A DNA stretch of 64,000 bases from Varroa destructor. Taxonomy: Eukaryota > Arthropoda > Arachnida > Mesostigmata > Varroidae. Position 1 is the stretch's first letter; every line of letters begins with the position of its first letter. The notes below the pieces were generated by a model, which saw only the letters and a list, made by a program, of their open reading frames with translations, ran no database searches and was not told the DNA's origin. This document shows, in pieces, positions 37,047 through 49,900 of this stretch. The translations under genes were made by a program, and so were the position numbers. The DNA is taken from NCBI RefSeq assembly GCF_002443255.2, contig NW_019211456.1:21569061-21633060 (forward strand). Reading direction: 5' to 3'.

Positions 37047-38065
37047 GTGTAGGTAAATATATTTTTTTCTTTACTAAATAGTTCAAACGACGATAGACAT
37101 TGTGATTTGTCCTTTTGCTGGGTTTTTCCAGATCGTGTCGATTTTTCCATCCGGGCGAGTCATTGAAGCATTCAGCCAACAGGAGTGCCATAGAAAGGTC
37201 AGTTAAGGGGCAATCACGGACAGTGTTGTTAGCTGCGGCCTATATTTTAGTGGGATCAGAAATCTGACCTACAATAATATGGATGTGCAGTACACTAGTT
37301 TCTCATTTCTATTTATTCATTGTGGATTCCTTAAACATAATTTACGAAGCATATAGGGAGACAGATCCAATTATTATGCTAACGACAGTCTCAGTGGCTA
37401 TTCGTGGCTCCTTGTTCACCAATATGGCAAACGTTTCGTACGCTCCGTTTAATATATTGATAGAAATCGTCAACGAATATGAGCATCCTTACCTTTACTC
37501 TGTAGATGAGTCTAGCCTCGACACAATAGAATCTTCGTAATTGTGACGTCCTGCGAAATCCGCAGCGAAATTGGCTGGTCAAGGTAAGTTTTCTACTCTC
37601 GAGATCAGCTTTACGACCTAGCCGACCTTCGCAGGTCCCACCATCCAGCGTTAGTAGCATCGCAATCTTAATATCCCCGAACTCTGAATACTGCGAGCAT
37701 GAAGAGGTAAAGCACAACGTCTTTTCCCTGTTACAATGTGTCCGGGTTGGAGTTTACCTCTAGCAGAGCACCGCTTACAAGACATTGGATCTACTAAATT
37801 CCACTTTGAACTACACTCCTCTAACTAACGAAGAGATTTCTGAGTCATTCTTGGTGCAAAATTGCAAACGTACCAAATACCAGAGAAAATTACTTGGTCT
37901 ACACCTGGCCTCCAGCTGCTGAACCTGGCTAAGTAGCATGATATCGCGTCAGAATTGCTAAAATGGCACTAGACAGTGCGCATACGACGGAAAGCGCGAT
38001 CATACGAAGCATTTGTATTTTATACGAGAGTACTCTTCTCGTGCCGCGCCAGGAAGAACTAACCA

Positions 38066-38449
38066 CTAAGCGTATCTATGACTCTCTGACCAGTTGTTAG
38101 TAGTTGGTGCACTAGTTGGACATAGAATCTCACGACCTAGGTAGGCAGCTACGTAGGTGGGGTTCGTTTGCTGGAGTGATGGGAGTGGTAGCACAGTTGT
38201 TATACTTTCTCCTCTGAATGAGGGGAAATTGCAGATAATAATAATTTCATTGCAGCTAACATTCGAAGATAATGGAACGGCATTACGAAACCAGACTAGC
38301 TTCGAAGAGCTTATAGGGGAAGAAACGTTGGGGGCAAGGCCAGTCACATTCGGTACGCAAATCGTACTCCTGTTAGGATACATTGTCTGAACGTCGGAAT
38401 TCAGCTTTATGAGTGAGACGCGGATGCCAGGTGCTTCGTCCGAAACCAA
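38066..38449 (-). CDS. Block open on both strands (127 aa minus, 77 aa plus)
   Basis: The minus frame runs 127 codons from an alternative (TTG) first codon to a TAG at 38,066. It has good codon texture and several NxS/T sites (NRS, NVT, NVS). The plus frame (38,157-38,390) also reads well after an acceptor-like border (ataataatttcattgcag at 38,239-38,257), giving LTFEDNGTALRNQTSFEELI with its own NGT and NQT sites. Only one strand can be coding. I lean slightly to the minus strand for length, and cannot decide from sequence alone. No family is recognised. Confidence 0.2.
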   Translation of the reverse strand: MVSDEAPGIRVSLIKLNSDVQTMYPNRSTICVPNVTGLAPNVSSPISSSKLVWFRNAVPLSSNVSCNEIIIICNFPSFRGESITTVLPLPSLQQTNPTYVAAYLGREILCPTSAPTTNNWSESHRYA

Positions 38450-41400
38450 TGCAACAGGTCGATAAGTCCACTAGATGAATTTTAAACATTTATTAGTACT
38501 TTCGGCTTTCAGTTTTATCTCCTGAAAGGATGGCGTCTTTTTAAAGCAGGCTGTGGTGATGATCACGATAGTGTTTTATACTGATAGGTCGAGTAGTATC
38601 ATGATAACTACCATATCGTGCATGATTGTAAAACGAGTTTTATCGAAAACATGCCGCTACCCCCTTTTCCTGCTTTAGGTCTGGCCGCGTTCTTTTGAAA
38701 GTGGGCGTTTTCGGCAAGTAATAGGTTCTAGCATTGCCCTGTTGTGTCAATAGGGATGAGAGTTGTTATTACTCGACTATAGGCGGCAAGAAGCCTTGAA
38801 CCCCTTCATGGACGATCTGTAGGGGAAAATAACAGGGAAAATCGATATTGGTTTTTGCGCAAACAATAGGCACACGAACAAACAAAACGAAGTTACACGA
38901 CAGTTATTGATCTCATGGGTTGGAACAAAGTCAAGGGCAAAGAGTCAACTAGAACTGAGAGCAGCATATATACACCGCCGCTGCACACGGAACCGTTGCA
39001 AAATGACCGCTTACAATCGTCTTTTACAAATGATTTTTGTAATGTTTACTGGGCGCTATATGGCCATTGTTTGTATTGGAGAAAACGGGCTAATAAAAAT
39101 GTTTGCACGAAGAATAAGGGTCTGTAATAGTAAAAGAATTGTATATAAATCGAAGGTGGCTTACACAATTGACTCAAGCCGGGTCCTCGACCATAACAAA
39201 TAGTGATTAGTTAGAAAATGTCATGTAGGCCAAACTCTGGGTCTGATATGCGGGGACGTCGTGCGGAAAATTGAGCCCGAAAATAAATTAGCTTTTAGAG
39301 TGTTTTTGGGAATATTTCTACTCGCAATGCATATCGAAGTATACCTGATATTTGCTACTACAACTTTTTTCTACACCTTAAACGAATAACGTCCTAGACA
39401 TCAATTTCGCAACAGATTATGTAACCTATAGTAACAATGCTCTGCGCTGAACACCATTGAAAAGTCGTGCTAGGAGCTGAAGCGCTTACCTGCATGCCAA
39501 ACGAGCCCGTAGTTAGAAAGATTCTTATAATAGATTGGTTCCGACTTCTACGCATAATAATATTGCAAAAACCGTAGTAAATGTTTCGAGATAGATGGTG
39601 GGCTCCTACGCAGCGTTTTGTGATGGGGTACATGATTCGCTAAGCGAGCTCTTTGTAGCTGACATCGTTGGTACGACTAGAAAAACTTTCCTATATAAAC
39701 ATGGCTAAAGAGGGAAGGAAAAACTGCTGGTCCAAGTATGTAAATGGTCGACCTGTAGCTGTAACACAAAGAATAGAGCAGAATGAGATCTAAAGAGCCT
39801 TATCTATAAATAGTTTGTCTGCATCCGTACTTTTCACTAAGCGGGCGCTATGTATATAATTTTTCGTAGGCGAATGTAATTTGAATTTAAGTGTGATAGC
39901 ATGTCAGGTTACGATTAAGATCTTCTCTTTAAGATTAGTTACCCATAGCAACATGGAAGAAAAAGCCACTCGTTTTATTGGTAATGAAATAGTGCTATAG
40001 GGCACAGTTTGAAATGTTTTTTGTTCTTTTTTTTTAAACGAGGCAACGTACTTCGGAAAATCAAGCTGATGCTAAATTTCTTCTTCTAAACACAATGTTC
40101 AATGAGATGCGTTCATTGTAAGTGCCATCTGATCTACGTCGAGGAAACTGGATTAATCAATGTCCATTGTACTGGGAAAAGTGCTTCAAAACATTTAATA
40201 CGTGTACGATTTTTGTTTAAATCGTATACTATACGTAACATAAATCGTGTTTTCTCCTGTGATCAGCAGGTCACCTGAATATGGCTACAATAGCATAGGT
40301 GACATAAATACGACCACTCATAGATAAATCCGTATCTGTACGATAACTCAATTCGAAATAACTGTTCAACAGGTTGGGGTAATATCAATAATGACAGGGG
40401 CTATGTTCCATCTAGCAGGTTATTGTTTTCGACAAATAGAGATCGACTGTACAGTATCCGCGCCGTCCTGGTCTGGGCGCTGGTCTCGTCCGAGGTAGCG
40501 GAACGAGTAGGACGAACAGGACACCAAAGTCTTGCCGCCTCGATCGCTGTTCTAACTTACTGCCCTGAAAACATCATTCCTGTCGTGGTCGTCGTCCCTG
40601 AGATGTCTCCCTCATGGAATTAATCATGCACCCTTAGAAAGCACTACTCTATTCCATCTTTACACAGCAGTGTTTCGACATATCGGCGGCACCCCTCACC
40701 GTCCGCTGCCTTTTGGGTCTTGCGCGACCCTTCGAAACAGACTGCGCCAGCAGGGTCGAGCTGCCCCGCGGGAATAGTTCGGTTTTGTGTTTAAGCCTTA
40801 AGCTGAAGCTGGTTCAAGCTACCTGCCTAGCTTGTGTCCTATTGCCGCAATACAGCATTCTCCTGGTGGACAGGCGTCTTTTTTTCACAAGGACCAATAT
40901 TTTCTGTTCGCATACTCATAGACATACAAATACATGCAAAGAGCCATAGAAATATACATTGGCTCACACAAACTCACACACACAAGACATATTCACAGAC
41001 CGTCGCGCACTGACAGAGATACCGGCCATATTCAACCAAATCGGCCCAGGTTGTAGCTAGTTACCGGAGATCACGGCCCAACGGTTTCGCCTATGTAATA
41101 TCTGCACAAACAGCTCAAGTGAAAAGATGCCGGAGAAAAAGGGGGAGAGCGAGCAAGACAAAGCTATTTTACCTGGCCGGCAGCAATACATGGTTCTGGG
41201 ATACATGGGATGAGACAGAAGCTATATTTGAGTGCGCATTGTTGTACATTGCGTAGCGGTCTCATAGTGGCAAGAAGCGGCGAGTCGCCTAAGCTTTCGA
41301 GTCCCGAGGGAGCAGCTACGACGACGCATTGTTAGCCAGCTCGGTCTTACTGCTCGCTGCGACATCTCCCTTGCCACCTTTTCCCGTACCATCATCCTGT

Positions 41401-41906
41401 TTCGTCGCAGCCCTATTCTTTTTGAAGACGCATTGCGCACTCAATAGTGAGCTGTATCCCCCGAAGTCTCAACTTGCATGGGCTGAACGAGCAGGCGAAC
41501 GGCTACAGTTCGGCCTGCTCGCTACATACCTTTGGAGCAGTTAGAGTAGGGGGTCGCTGCTGATGGCGGAAACAGCAACGGCTGTCCAGCGCCTCTTAAA
41601 ATGCTAAACTCGAGACTCGTCTCCTTCGGCGCTTTTCAATCTCAATAACCCATACATGGCACCAGCGCAGACTGCCACATATATTACTGAAGGAAAGGAT
41701 TGCAATTGTGTGCAGCGAGCCGTGGACAGATCGCAGCCCTAAATTGTAGGTAAGCTTCATTCAGTCGTTCGAGTTAAGCAACAAAGACTCTGCTAACTAT
41801 TACGAATTGTATGGATAAAAAACACCGGACCGCACTGTATTTATTTGACCTACAAGTGTATAGTTAACGTAAGCCCACTGATGATGTACTTGACTATATA
41901 GTTTAA

Positions 41907-41919
41907 TATATATATATAT
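41907..41919. repeat. Short TA run
   Basis: Short AT dinucleotide run flanked by ttaa/ttaa, which makes a small AT palindrome. Confidence 0.6.
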
Positions 41920-42145
41920 GTATTAACCCTTGGGATGTATGATAATGATCTAGAAATAGAAGCCGACCAACAAAGTCAAAGTAGCTTCCGTTTTTATATT
42001 GTTATAGTCCGGTGCATTTTTGCCAATATGAAAAGGTGTGATAAGGCCAAATGTCAGCTGCCTGTGCTCGCACAATGTTTCCAATATACACTTTCAGCTT
42101 CCAAACTCCGCGTCGCCAATATCATGTTTTTTCAGGAAGTTTTCA

Positions 42146-42169
42146 AAATTTAATTCAGGAATTAAATTT
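42146..42169. repeat. Perfect 10-bp AT hairpin
   Basis: aaatttaatt, a four-base loop (cagg), then aattaaattt. A perfect inverted repeat in AT-rich DNA. Stability is modest because every pair is A-T. Confidence 0.75.
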
Positions 42170-43880
42170 CTGAGAAAGAAATTCTTTGAATGATTGCCCA
42201 ATGTCCAAGAAATAACCACACTCATAATAAGCTATTGAAGAGTAGTGTACTTTTTTTTTTTTTTATACATATGCTATAAGTAAATTCCCTAAAAAAACAT
42301 ATAGCATAAAATGTCAAATCTAAATAAATCACAGCCTAATTTGATTAATATTATTTCAGTAACCGACCTTTACCAAACTTATGGTTCGCATTTTTGTCGT
42401 AAGAGTCCCTATGACTTACCATGTTTAAGATACCACCTCCGACATGGTCATATGCGTTCTCCGAATGTCGGAAACAGAGACATTGAGCTGCCTCTACCGA
42501 ACCATTTTCCTAGTGGTGGTAACTCTAAACAGGAATGGACGATGGCCACGGAATTATGTACGGCCCGGCCAAGTTAGTTAGGAAAACAGAATCGTATCGC
42601 CGCCGTGAACGTGCAGTGGTCCGTGTTCCTCATCTACGAATGTCGAGCACACGATAAGCCATAGGAAAACATTTTAATCTAACCTTTCAGGTACTAGCCA
42701 TCCTGAATTTGGTCGTTACTTTATCTTGTTAAAATAAAATTATCCAGATCTCATACAGGTCAAACAGAACATCAGACAAAAACCCTGTACTTCGAAGCCC
42801 ATCTATAAAGCTTTTTTTTTTTATTCTAGTGATTCGGTTTTATTGGTTTAACCAGCCGCAAGAATGCTTTTTGTATCCAAGATCTTTCTTTACAGTTGAA
42901 ATTTGGTGCACAGTTGCACCATATATATGCATCAAATTATATGCTATTGCATATGCGGGCAATTAACGAACTAAGTCTTGTATTTATTGATTTGAAAATA
43001 ATAATATCTACCCCATGGACATTTCTATTATTACCTTCCACTGCACCCTAATAATAGCGCGTGAGATAAGGAACAGAGAAAAGATCGATTCTTCTAATAA
43101 AATCGCTCGCTATATGAGCTAATTGTTCACAGCGGCGGTAGCCAGAAATCACGTTCTCAGAGAGCTACGAACGAATGATTAGAACAGTAAATTAGAAAAT
43201 GTAATTTTAAAATCGAACGAAAATGTGTCGAAAAGTTGAATGGTAAGCGTTCAATACCTATCACTTTAACTTCTAATCTTTTGGATGAACACAAAGTTAG
43301 AACAGAAAGCGAATTGTCTTTTAGGACCTATTAAAATCGTCACCTTAACCAAATTTACTATTAAAAAAATGGATGAATACTAAAATCTGAAACAAGTGCC
43401 TAATTTGAAAAAAAAAATTAGGATTTCACAAAGTAAATTTAGTTACTACTAATCGCTAAAAAAGCAGCTTGTGGCCTAGCATGGTCTACGGCTATTTTAA
43501 TCTGTCTCTTGTATATTTTGCTACAATACCGCAACAACCTAGGCTTCCAGCAACAAATAAAAACTTCTGTATACGACGGATGTGCGCTGCATCAAATATC
43601 ACTTTATGATCAGCCACGAAATTCTCTATCTCTTGTAGGGATGTACGCAGCCGAGTTCTATCTTTTTATCGTACAGCCCATAATCATGATACTCCTCTTT
43701 AGGGGTTTTAGCGCAAGAGCCTGTATGGTCTCGAACAAAGTGGAGCTCTTCAGCAAACAAAAAACAGCCTACAGTTTTCTTCCTCTCCAAATACACCGGG
43801 ATGGCGCTACCTAAACACCTAAAAATCTCTCCCTTATTTCCTATGTCCCATCCTTCCTATTTCCGCCTGCACGTCGAAGT

Positions 43881-44039
43881 ATGCCAGCCGTAATGGTAGA
43901 ATTCCGAAAACGTATGAACGAGACGTGGGGAAACCGCATGGAAAACGTCTCCACTTCAATTCAACCAATCGTGCTTCGGCGTTCTTTTCCCTTTGCAAAA
44001 ATAGAACGCACGCACCAAAAGCTCTCGAGAGATGATCAT
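43881..44039 (+). CDS. Exon candidate 1 of a possible two-exon segment
   Basis: A long pyrimidine-rich tract (43,829-43,870) leads to cgaag/TATG, and an ATG opens at 43,881. The frame reaches a GTGAGG donor at 44,040 in phase 0. The peptide is basic with Met- and Arg-rich stretches (for example EFRKRMNETWGNRMENVSTS). Without splicing the frame would stop at 44,096. The phase matches the exon candidate at 44,303. No domain is recognised. Confidence 0.24.
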
Positions 44040-44302
44040 GTGAGGGGCAGGGTCAGACAGAGGCCAGTGGGTTCTTCTACTACGATTTCCTTTTAGAGAG
44101 AGGACCACGACGGAGGTAGATCTGAGCCAGCGGAATAACTGCCAGTTCACGCGGTTAGAGGTATAAGGGCATAATTTGATTCAAATTTTCGCATTTGGCT
44201 ATTTCGTACTACGGTATCGTACAACGGTTCGTGGCCAACGTTTGGCATTGCGGCCGGTAACTCCATTTTTAGCCGCGTTCATAGCTTACCTAGCCGCTGC
44301 AG

Positions 44303-44451
44303 TCGATGTTAGTGGCAGAGATTAACTTTGGGACAGAAGGAAGGACAAACGGTGCCGCTGTTGACGGAGATAATGCTCAACCACACTATAGTCTCTTAGA
44401 GAACGTCGAGAACTACCGGCCAGTAGACGCCGAGAATTTTTCGTATTGCAG
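44303..44451 (+). CDS. Exon candidate 2 of a possible two-exon segment
   Basis: Starts after CTGCAG at 44,297-44,302 in phase 0 and ends at a TTGCAG/GTACTC donor (44,452). Codon texture is the clearest in this part of the window: nearly every codon begins with a purine over AEINFGTEGRTNGAAVDGDN and the following residues. The acidic, Asn-rich peptide contrasts with the basic exon 1 candidate. The intron between them would be 263 bases (GTGAGG...CTGCAG). An alternative is an independent ORF from the ATG at 44,306 to a TAA at 44,530. Confidence 0.28.
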
Positions 44452-46139
44452 GTACTCCCCATGGGCGTACCTCTTCATGGGTTCAAATCGAAACGGCCTA
44501 AAGGCCAAGGGGATATTTCATTTATTCTAATTAATGGCGACAGCACAACCGGAGCTCTAGGATAGCTTAATGGAATGAGAACCCACAGAATAGAGTATTA
44601 CTGCAGGATTAACTCAAGTTTTGCCGTGACGATCTTCAGCACGAATCGGTGCCCGGAAACCAGGCCGGCAGGTGAATGACTGAACTGAGAATGGATGGAA
44701 ATGGAAACCCACCAACGCAGACGCAATCGGAAAGGACCGAAAATATCGTCATAATTGAATTCTCCTGCACGTGGCCATTCAGTGCTAACCTTTATAAATT
44801 CTTGCCACTATTAGACTAATATTGCTCTGTTTTTTGTAGACACTACAGCTCCGAGTGTTCGTTGCTAGCGAGCTATTTGTCTCATTTGTTTCAGCTATTT
44901 GTTTCGTTTGCCTTACGAAATTAGCGAAATTTGCAAGTTTGTTCAGTCATTTTGCAGATGCTACCCCTGAGAAAGAACAATACGTATAAAAAGGTACGTT
45001 TATTGAAACTGGCTACGTTTTCGCTCCTTCTATAGAATTTTGATTCAGTCTGAACTGAATCCCAGTACGATATCATTGCCATGTGTAATAGCACACTATT
45101 TCAAGTTGTCCACGCGATTTTGGTAAACACTATCCCAACTGATTAATTTTTTGTTGGGATATTTTATTTGCATAAACATTATGTTATTTTTCGTTTTCAT
45201 ATCAGCATAACGAAGCTTCAAGTCTTCGCTCCTTGAAAAATAGCGTTTTACGTTGCAGAAACACAACCTGGACAATAAGAGTTCAACATTGAACCACCGA
45301 CCGCCGCTGCGTCCTATTCGTGATATAACGTAGGTGCTTCATCACTGTCGAATGGTGACGCTATAACTAGCAGAAACTCAAAATCCGTTGCAAACGTCAG
45401 ACAAGAACTGACTGTTCAGCAAAGGCAGATAGTCAAAATCGTTGGTAACTTGATACAAATCGTCCAGGATATTCTGAACTGCAAAAGTCATCATGGGTCT
45501 AAAGCCACCTAGGATTTTCTTCGGCAGATGAATAGCATGTTACCTCACGATCCCCCTGTTTTATCAATACTAGTTTTTCTCTGAGCTAATCATGCTCGAT
45601 GTTCGAAAAGACCCCCACAGGTCGCTATTTCCTTGCGTGTGACCACTGAATTGTTTCAGCTATGCAGTGTAATCCTGTCGCATATGACACAGCTGGCCAT
45701 GGTTTGATAGCATGGTTATCAAATCTTTCAGCTTCACAGCATCAGCGGTTCAGAAGATCCTAAGCACATCTGGAAAAATCGCATCTTTCATTTCGTTTTC
45801 TGAAATCGCATCTCTTTATCCGTTCTTCCTGACAAGTGCGAGGTTCTATTCCTACCCCAGAGCTCCATTCAGTTCTCTGTCCTTTTAAAGATCCGAAACA
45901 AGTCCGAATGGCCTCAGTTAGAGATAAAAGCCTGACACAGACGTAAACACACACCATACTTACTCTATTACTACTATGTTCATCATCATATCGCCACAGT
46001 GACTTAACACTACAGCTCACTCGCCATTCTCCGTTCACTGGCCTTTACCCACTTCTACAGATATCTATGGCTATCTAATAGGGTATATTGTCAGAGTTGT
46101 CAGCCTGTTCCGTCTGTCTTTAGCGGATTGACGACGCAC
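44452..46139. other. No gene seen
   Basis: Short frames only, AT-rich between 44.8 and 45.3 kb. Holds one tRNA-like B-box region at 45.8 kb. A minus-strand frame at 45,760-46,038 reads through that element and is discounted. Confidence 0.45.
45800..45860 (+). mobile_element. tRNA-like fragment with perfect B-box
   Basis: GGTTCTATTCC at 45,842-45,852 matches the B-box consensus GGTTCNANTCC exactly and is preceded by TGACAAGTGCGA. The A-box side is too degenerate to place. A SINE remnant is likely. Confidence 0.35.
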
Positions 46140-46717
46140 CGCGTTTCGTCAGTGGGTGGAGGCTGCTCATCGATGCTCTAATCCAACCCTCGCCGTCGGT
46201 GCTCGCCCGCAGAGTTCTCCTATTTTCTCTCCCGTTCGACAATGGCCTAGATGAAACCCTGCCAGCGGGCGGGAGCAGTGCTCCGCTTCGCTCCGCCCGC
46301 CCGCCCGTCCGTCCGTCCGTCCGTCCGTCCGTCCAGACATCTGTGTACTGTAGATAAAGTGCGTCCGATGGAGAGGCAATGGTGAGTTCAACGAGCAGTA
46401 CACACTAAAAGCGAACGAGACGCTGTAGCGTCGGCGAGCTGGAGCATGACGACAACGACGACGAAGTAACTAACCAACTTGAAGTGGCAATACTGATGGC
46501 GGTGGCGACGGTAGCGGTGGCTCCCGAAGAGGAAGGAGTTTATCAGATGACTGCCTCTCCCCCCATAAGATGCCGTCCGTTGGTCCGTTCTTTCTTCCAT
46601 CCAAGGATCCATCTAACGCTAAGCCGCTCGTCGCGGCTGAACACACTGAGAGGACAGTCCGAGACCCTCTAGCTGTATCTCTGCTGCTTGAACTCGAAGC
46701 ACTCGACACACACCGCC
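46140..46717 (+). promoter_or_regulatory. GC-rich island, possible promoter / 5' UTR
   Basis: A block of GC- and CpG-rich DNA inside AT-rich surroundings, with CCGC and CCGT tandem units at 46,293-46,334 and a GACAAC/GACGAC run near 46,447-46,466. Open frames on both strands here read low-complexity peptides. It lies just upstream of an ATG in excellent context at 46,718. A CpG-type promoter with 5' untranslated sequence would fit. The direction is inferred only from that ATG. Confidence 0.3.
46293..46334. repeat. (CCGC)n-(CCGT)n tandem repeat
   Basis: About three CCGC units followed by eight CCGT units, without interruption. On the minus strand it translates as Thr-Asp-Gly-Arg repeats, which explains the open frame there. 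Confidence 0.9.
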
Positions 46718-46918
46718 ATGGCGCATGACTGCTCTCAAATCAGCCCGTGGGTGGGTCGCTGCACTATCTGCTATGCGAGATTAGTGTTAATCCATAGTAC
46801 AAATGGAACCGCAGTGGCGCTAACGTCTCCAGCCCCCACGCCTTGCTTTGTACGGGCTCAACCGGCCGACTGCTCAACCGAAGGATTCTCAATGCTTCCT
46901 CTCGTTTTTGGGCCTTAG
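46718..46918 (+). CDS. Candidate translation start and first exon
   Basis: The ATG sits in near-ideal eukaryotic context (ACACCGCCATGGCG). The frame encodes 66 residues starting MAHDCSQISPWVGRCTICYA and stops at 46,918. A donor-like GTGGGT occurs after 11 codons (46,751), so the first coding exon may be only 33 bases. The frame is Cys-, Pro- and Ala-rich with no recognised domain. Context just downstream of a GC-rich island favours a gene start, but nothing downstream was confidently linked to it. Confidence 0.25.
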   Translation: MAHDCSQISPWVGRCTICYARLVLIHSTNGTAVALTSPAPTPCFVRAQPADCSTEGFSMLPLVFGP

Positions 46919-49900
46919 AGAGAATAGGAACGAGCTGGCATCCTGCTCTAGCCGAATCAAGTCAAATAGGTTGGGTTGAATCAAGCTGCCAACTTACATA
47001 GAAGTGACCAACGACAACAAAGTCGCATGACTTGGATGTCTCGCTGCCTTGAAACGCGGTAAACATCAACTCAGCAAAGCTCACATGTACAGACATAAGG
47101 TTGCCATCAAAGGAGGGAGGACAGCTATTGAAATCTACTTGTCTCCACATTTCTCTTTGTTATCATACAAATTTACCCTTGGTTTCTTTCGGCTTGAAGA
47201 ACGCAAGCGAACCATCGACTACGTTCAAAGTACACTAACTAAGCTAGTAGCGAAGCAAAGAGGACGCGGAGCGATATCGTACATCTACAGATATGATTCT
47301 TATCTACGATCAGTTCTGATCCAGATTCCATCCAAGGAGGATTATAAACGAGACCATTCGAGGAGGTGCGGGTTGTGAGGAGCTGGCGTTGCGAGGGGTC
47401 AGCCCTATCCGTTCCTACACTTTTTCTGGCTTTGATACGAATGGTTTTGTGTTGTACATCGTTTTGTTTAAATTGGTTAATATCATCCGCCAGGCACTCA
47501 GCGATAATGAGATGTCGTGGCATTTTATCAGAACATACATAAGCTCGGGCTCAGGCGGGGCCTAAAGCGAACGATGCCAAGTGGAGGGTCTCACAATGGT
47601 CACAAAGTGGATTGCAAACACCCGATAGCGCTCGTTCATCTACATCAAGCGCGATTCGTATTGTTAACAAGCGGACAGAAAAATAGATGTGAGTGGTTCT
47701 CATACCTGAAGACGTATCTTATAGATAAAGTGCTTGAAGCAAGCAAAATGTCGTAGGTATATATACCTTTCGACAAAAAACGAGCTACCTTTAAGTATCT
47801 GTCCATCTTGTCACTGGATACGCAGACGGTATATTTGTCGCAGAGAACAAGTCGTTCTAAGTATCTTTATCAAGCTAGTTATCAAACACTATTGCTGTGG
47901 GGTAGAAAGCTGCATGTCTCGGCACCGCATAATGCCCCTTTGATCAGCACATAATGACCGAGATGATTATCCGCATAGAGTTAAGGTGAGGTTCTATATT
48001 TTTCAATGAAAACAACCATATGATTAATATACATTGCATATTGCTGCTCGGCCGAAGACAACGCACTTCATTTTGCGGAACTTAGAAAAATCGCCGTTTG
48101 CCACTGAGGCCACCTGCCTGTAACTCAGCCTATGTAATCGCTGGTAAAATTAAAAATGTAATTAAATTAAAAAAACTATTACACGAAAACACGGTCTAGA
48201 TATTTTTTACATGAAGGATTCCATTTGCAATGCAGATGTACTTGTATATGCGACATGCGGCACGGTAGGGCTGAGCTTTGCAACATTTATTTTCCTCTAA
48301 TAAACAGCAATTGATTGCATCTTGGAATTTCCTCTATCGGACTCTAACTAATGAAATGACAAAAAAAAAAAACGAACATAAAAATATTGGAGTAGAGTTT
48401 AGCGCTGTTTAGAAACATGACCTTTTTTTAATCGTCGATATGAGCTTAACGCAGATACTTGTTAACTCAGCTAACGACGACACATTATGCGGATAGTAAA
48501 GATCCGTCGAAATCCAACGCAGGCGTTTCTCGTTCTCGTAGCTATCTCTTGACCTCTGTATACAATACGCAAATAACGTGTCTGATTCGTTTACATACAA
48601 CATGGGCATTTTTCATGTTGAAACATACTCTAAAATTGCATCCCTGAGGTATCACAACATCCTATGAAATTACGATGCGCAAACATCTGCAGCTTGCCAG
48701 GGTTTACCAAATGCACCGAGCCAAATAGATGCAAGTTTAAGGGCCCCTCCGGGAACGGCCTGCGTAAATGATGATAGCAAAACATCCACCCGAATGAAGG
48801 TAGAAATACGCACTCCATACGTCGTTCAAATCAGTATTTACACGCCAATACATTAGGCCGGCCGTGGACGTTTACCCGTTCGCGAACACCGGCGCACTGG
48901 CCTTCTTTCCTAGCAAAGATTACTTACATAATAAGGCCAGAGAATCACCACTCGATTATAAAGATTACTTACTCGTGTAGTATTATAATTCTCTTTTATG
49001 AAACTGTATCAGAAAACTTTTCGGCTGATAGGAGCAGCTAAATATGGTCTAACAATTTCACAATACTCATATATTGCGGTGATTTATTACTAGGCGAATC
49101 CATAATGAATACGATCAAATACGAGAAACCGTTCAATAGTCTTACTAGATTTGCGGATCATACTGTCACATGCAGACTAGCGTTCTATTTTATACGATAC
49201 ACGATGTCGTTGCTGTAAAAAACAGTCACATGGCATAGTTTACAGCTTTAGCAATGTTTTATGTAATATCTAATGCATTGCATAATGAGCATTGCTTGAA
49301 TTTGAATTGCTCATAGATTATTCAAGGCCAAATAGGTTGTCTTCGTATTTCGGCCAAATAGCCTAACAGGATCATTGTATGTAGTTTTAGCAGAGTTAGC
49401 TATCTAAGTGTATATTCATTTGTTCTCTAATAGGGCCAACAAACAATAAAGAGCCCACGTCGTTCGGAGCGGCTAGACCATCCCACAATCTCAACCCCTG
49501 CCAAGTAAGCCTGTCTGCGCTGTACGTGATGACCAAGTGCCGGCTGTTGTTCACTGTTGATGGATAGAACAGAGAGGATTCTACGTGACTGTTTAGAATG
49601 AGATCCTTAAAAGCTGTGCGTAGACCTACTGTTAGAGTCGAACGCTTTGTGTTTCAGTAGTGTAATATAAGCGGGGTCGGCGCACGGCTCGTCTGGTTTT
49701 ATCCCGATTGTGAAAATAGAACATGAAGCAAATGAGAAAGTAACAGAAATGTATGTTTGTGCTTGGCAGCTTTCAACGTTCTGAACACAAATGATACTCA
49801 CGAACAGAGGCAAATCTATAGAAGAACCTGCTTCAGTTGACAGATCGCAGTTAAATAGGCCTGATTCCTGACTAGACGATTTGGCATTTGTCAGTTAATA

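Larger units (their letters stand above)
38450..43508. other. Mostly no gene seen
   Basis: GC-richer patches at 40.42-40.92 kb and 41.26-41.56 kb hold frames of 65-80 codons on one or both strands. They include a Val-rich stretch in the plus frame 40,423-40,623 and a good minus-strand donor GCA/GTAAGT near 40,560. None is convincing. A T14 run lies at 42,251-42,264. Sequence from 42.7 to 43.5 kb is very AT-rich. Confidence 0.42.

Noticed and set aside
44470..44500. B-box-like GGTTCAAATCG
   Set aside because: One mismatch and no A-box or tail. It lies in the frame following the exon candidate at 44,303-44,451.
45760..46038. 92-codon minus-strand frame
   Set aside because: Includes the reverse of a tRNA B-box (peptide GIEPRT). 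This is a typical spurious frame over a SINE.
46167..46403. 78-codon minus-strand frame with TDGR repeats
   Set aside because: Produced by translating the CCGC/CCGT tandem repeat.
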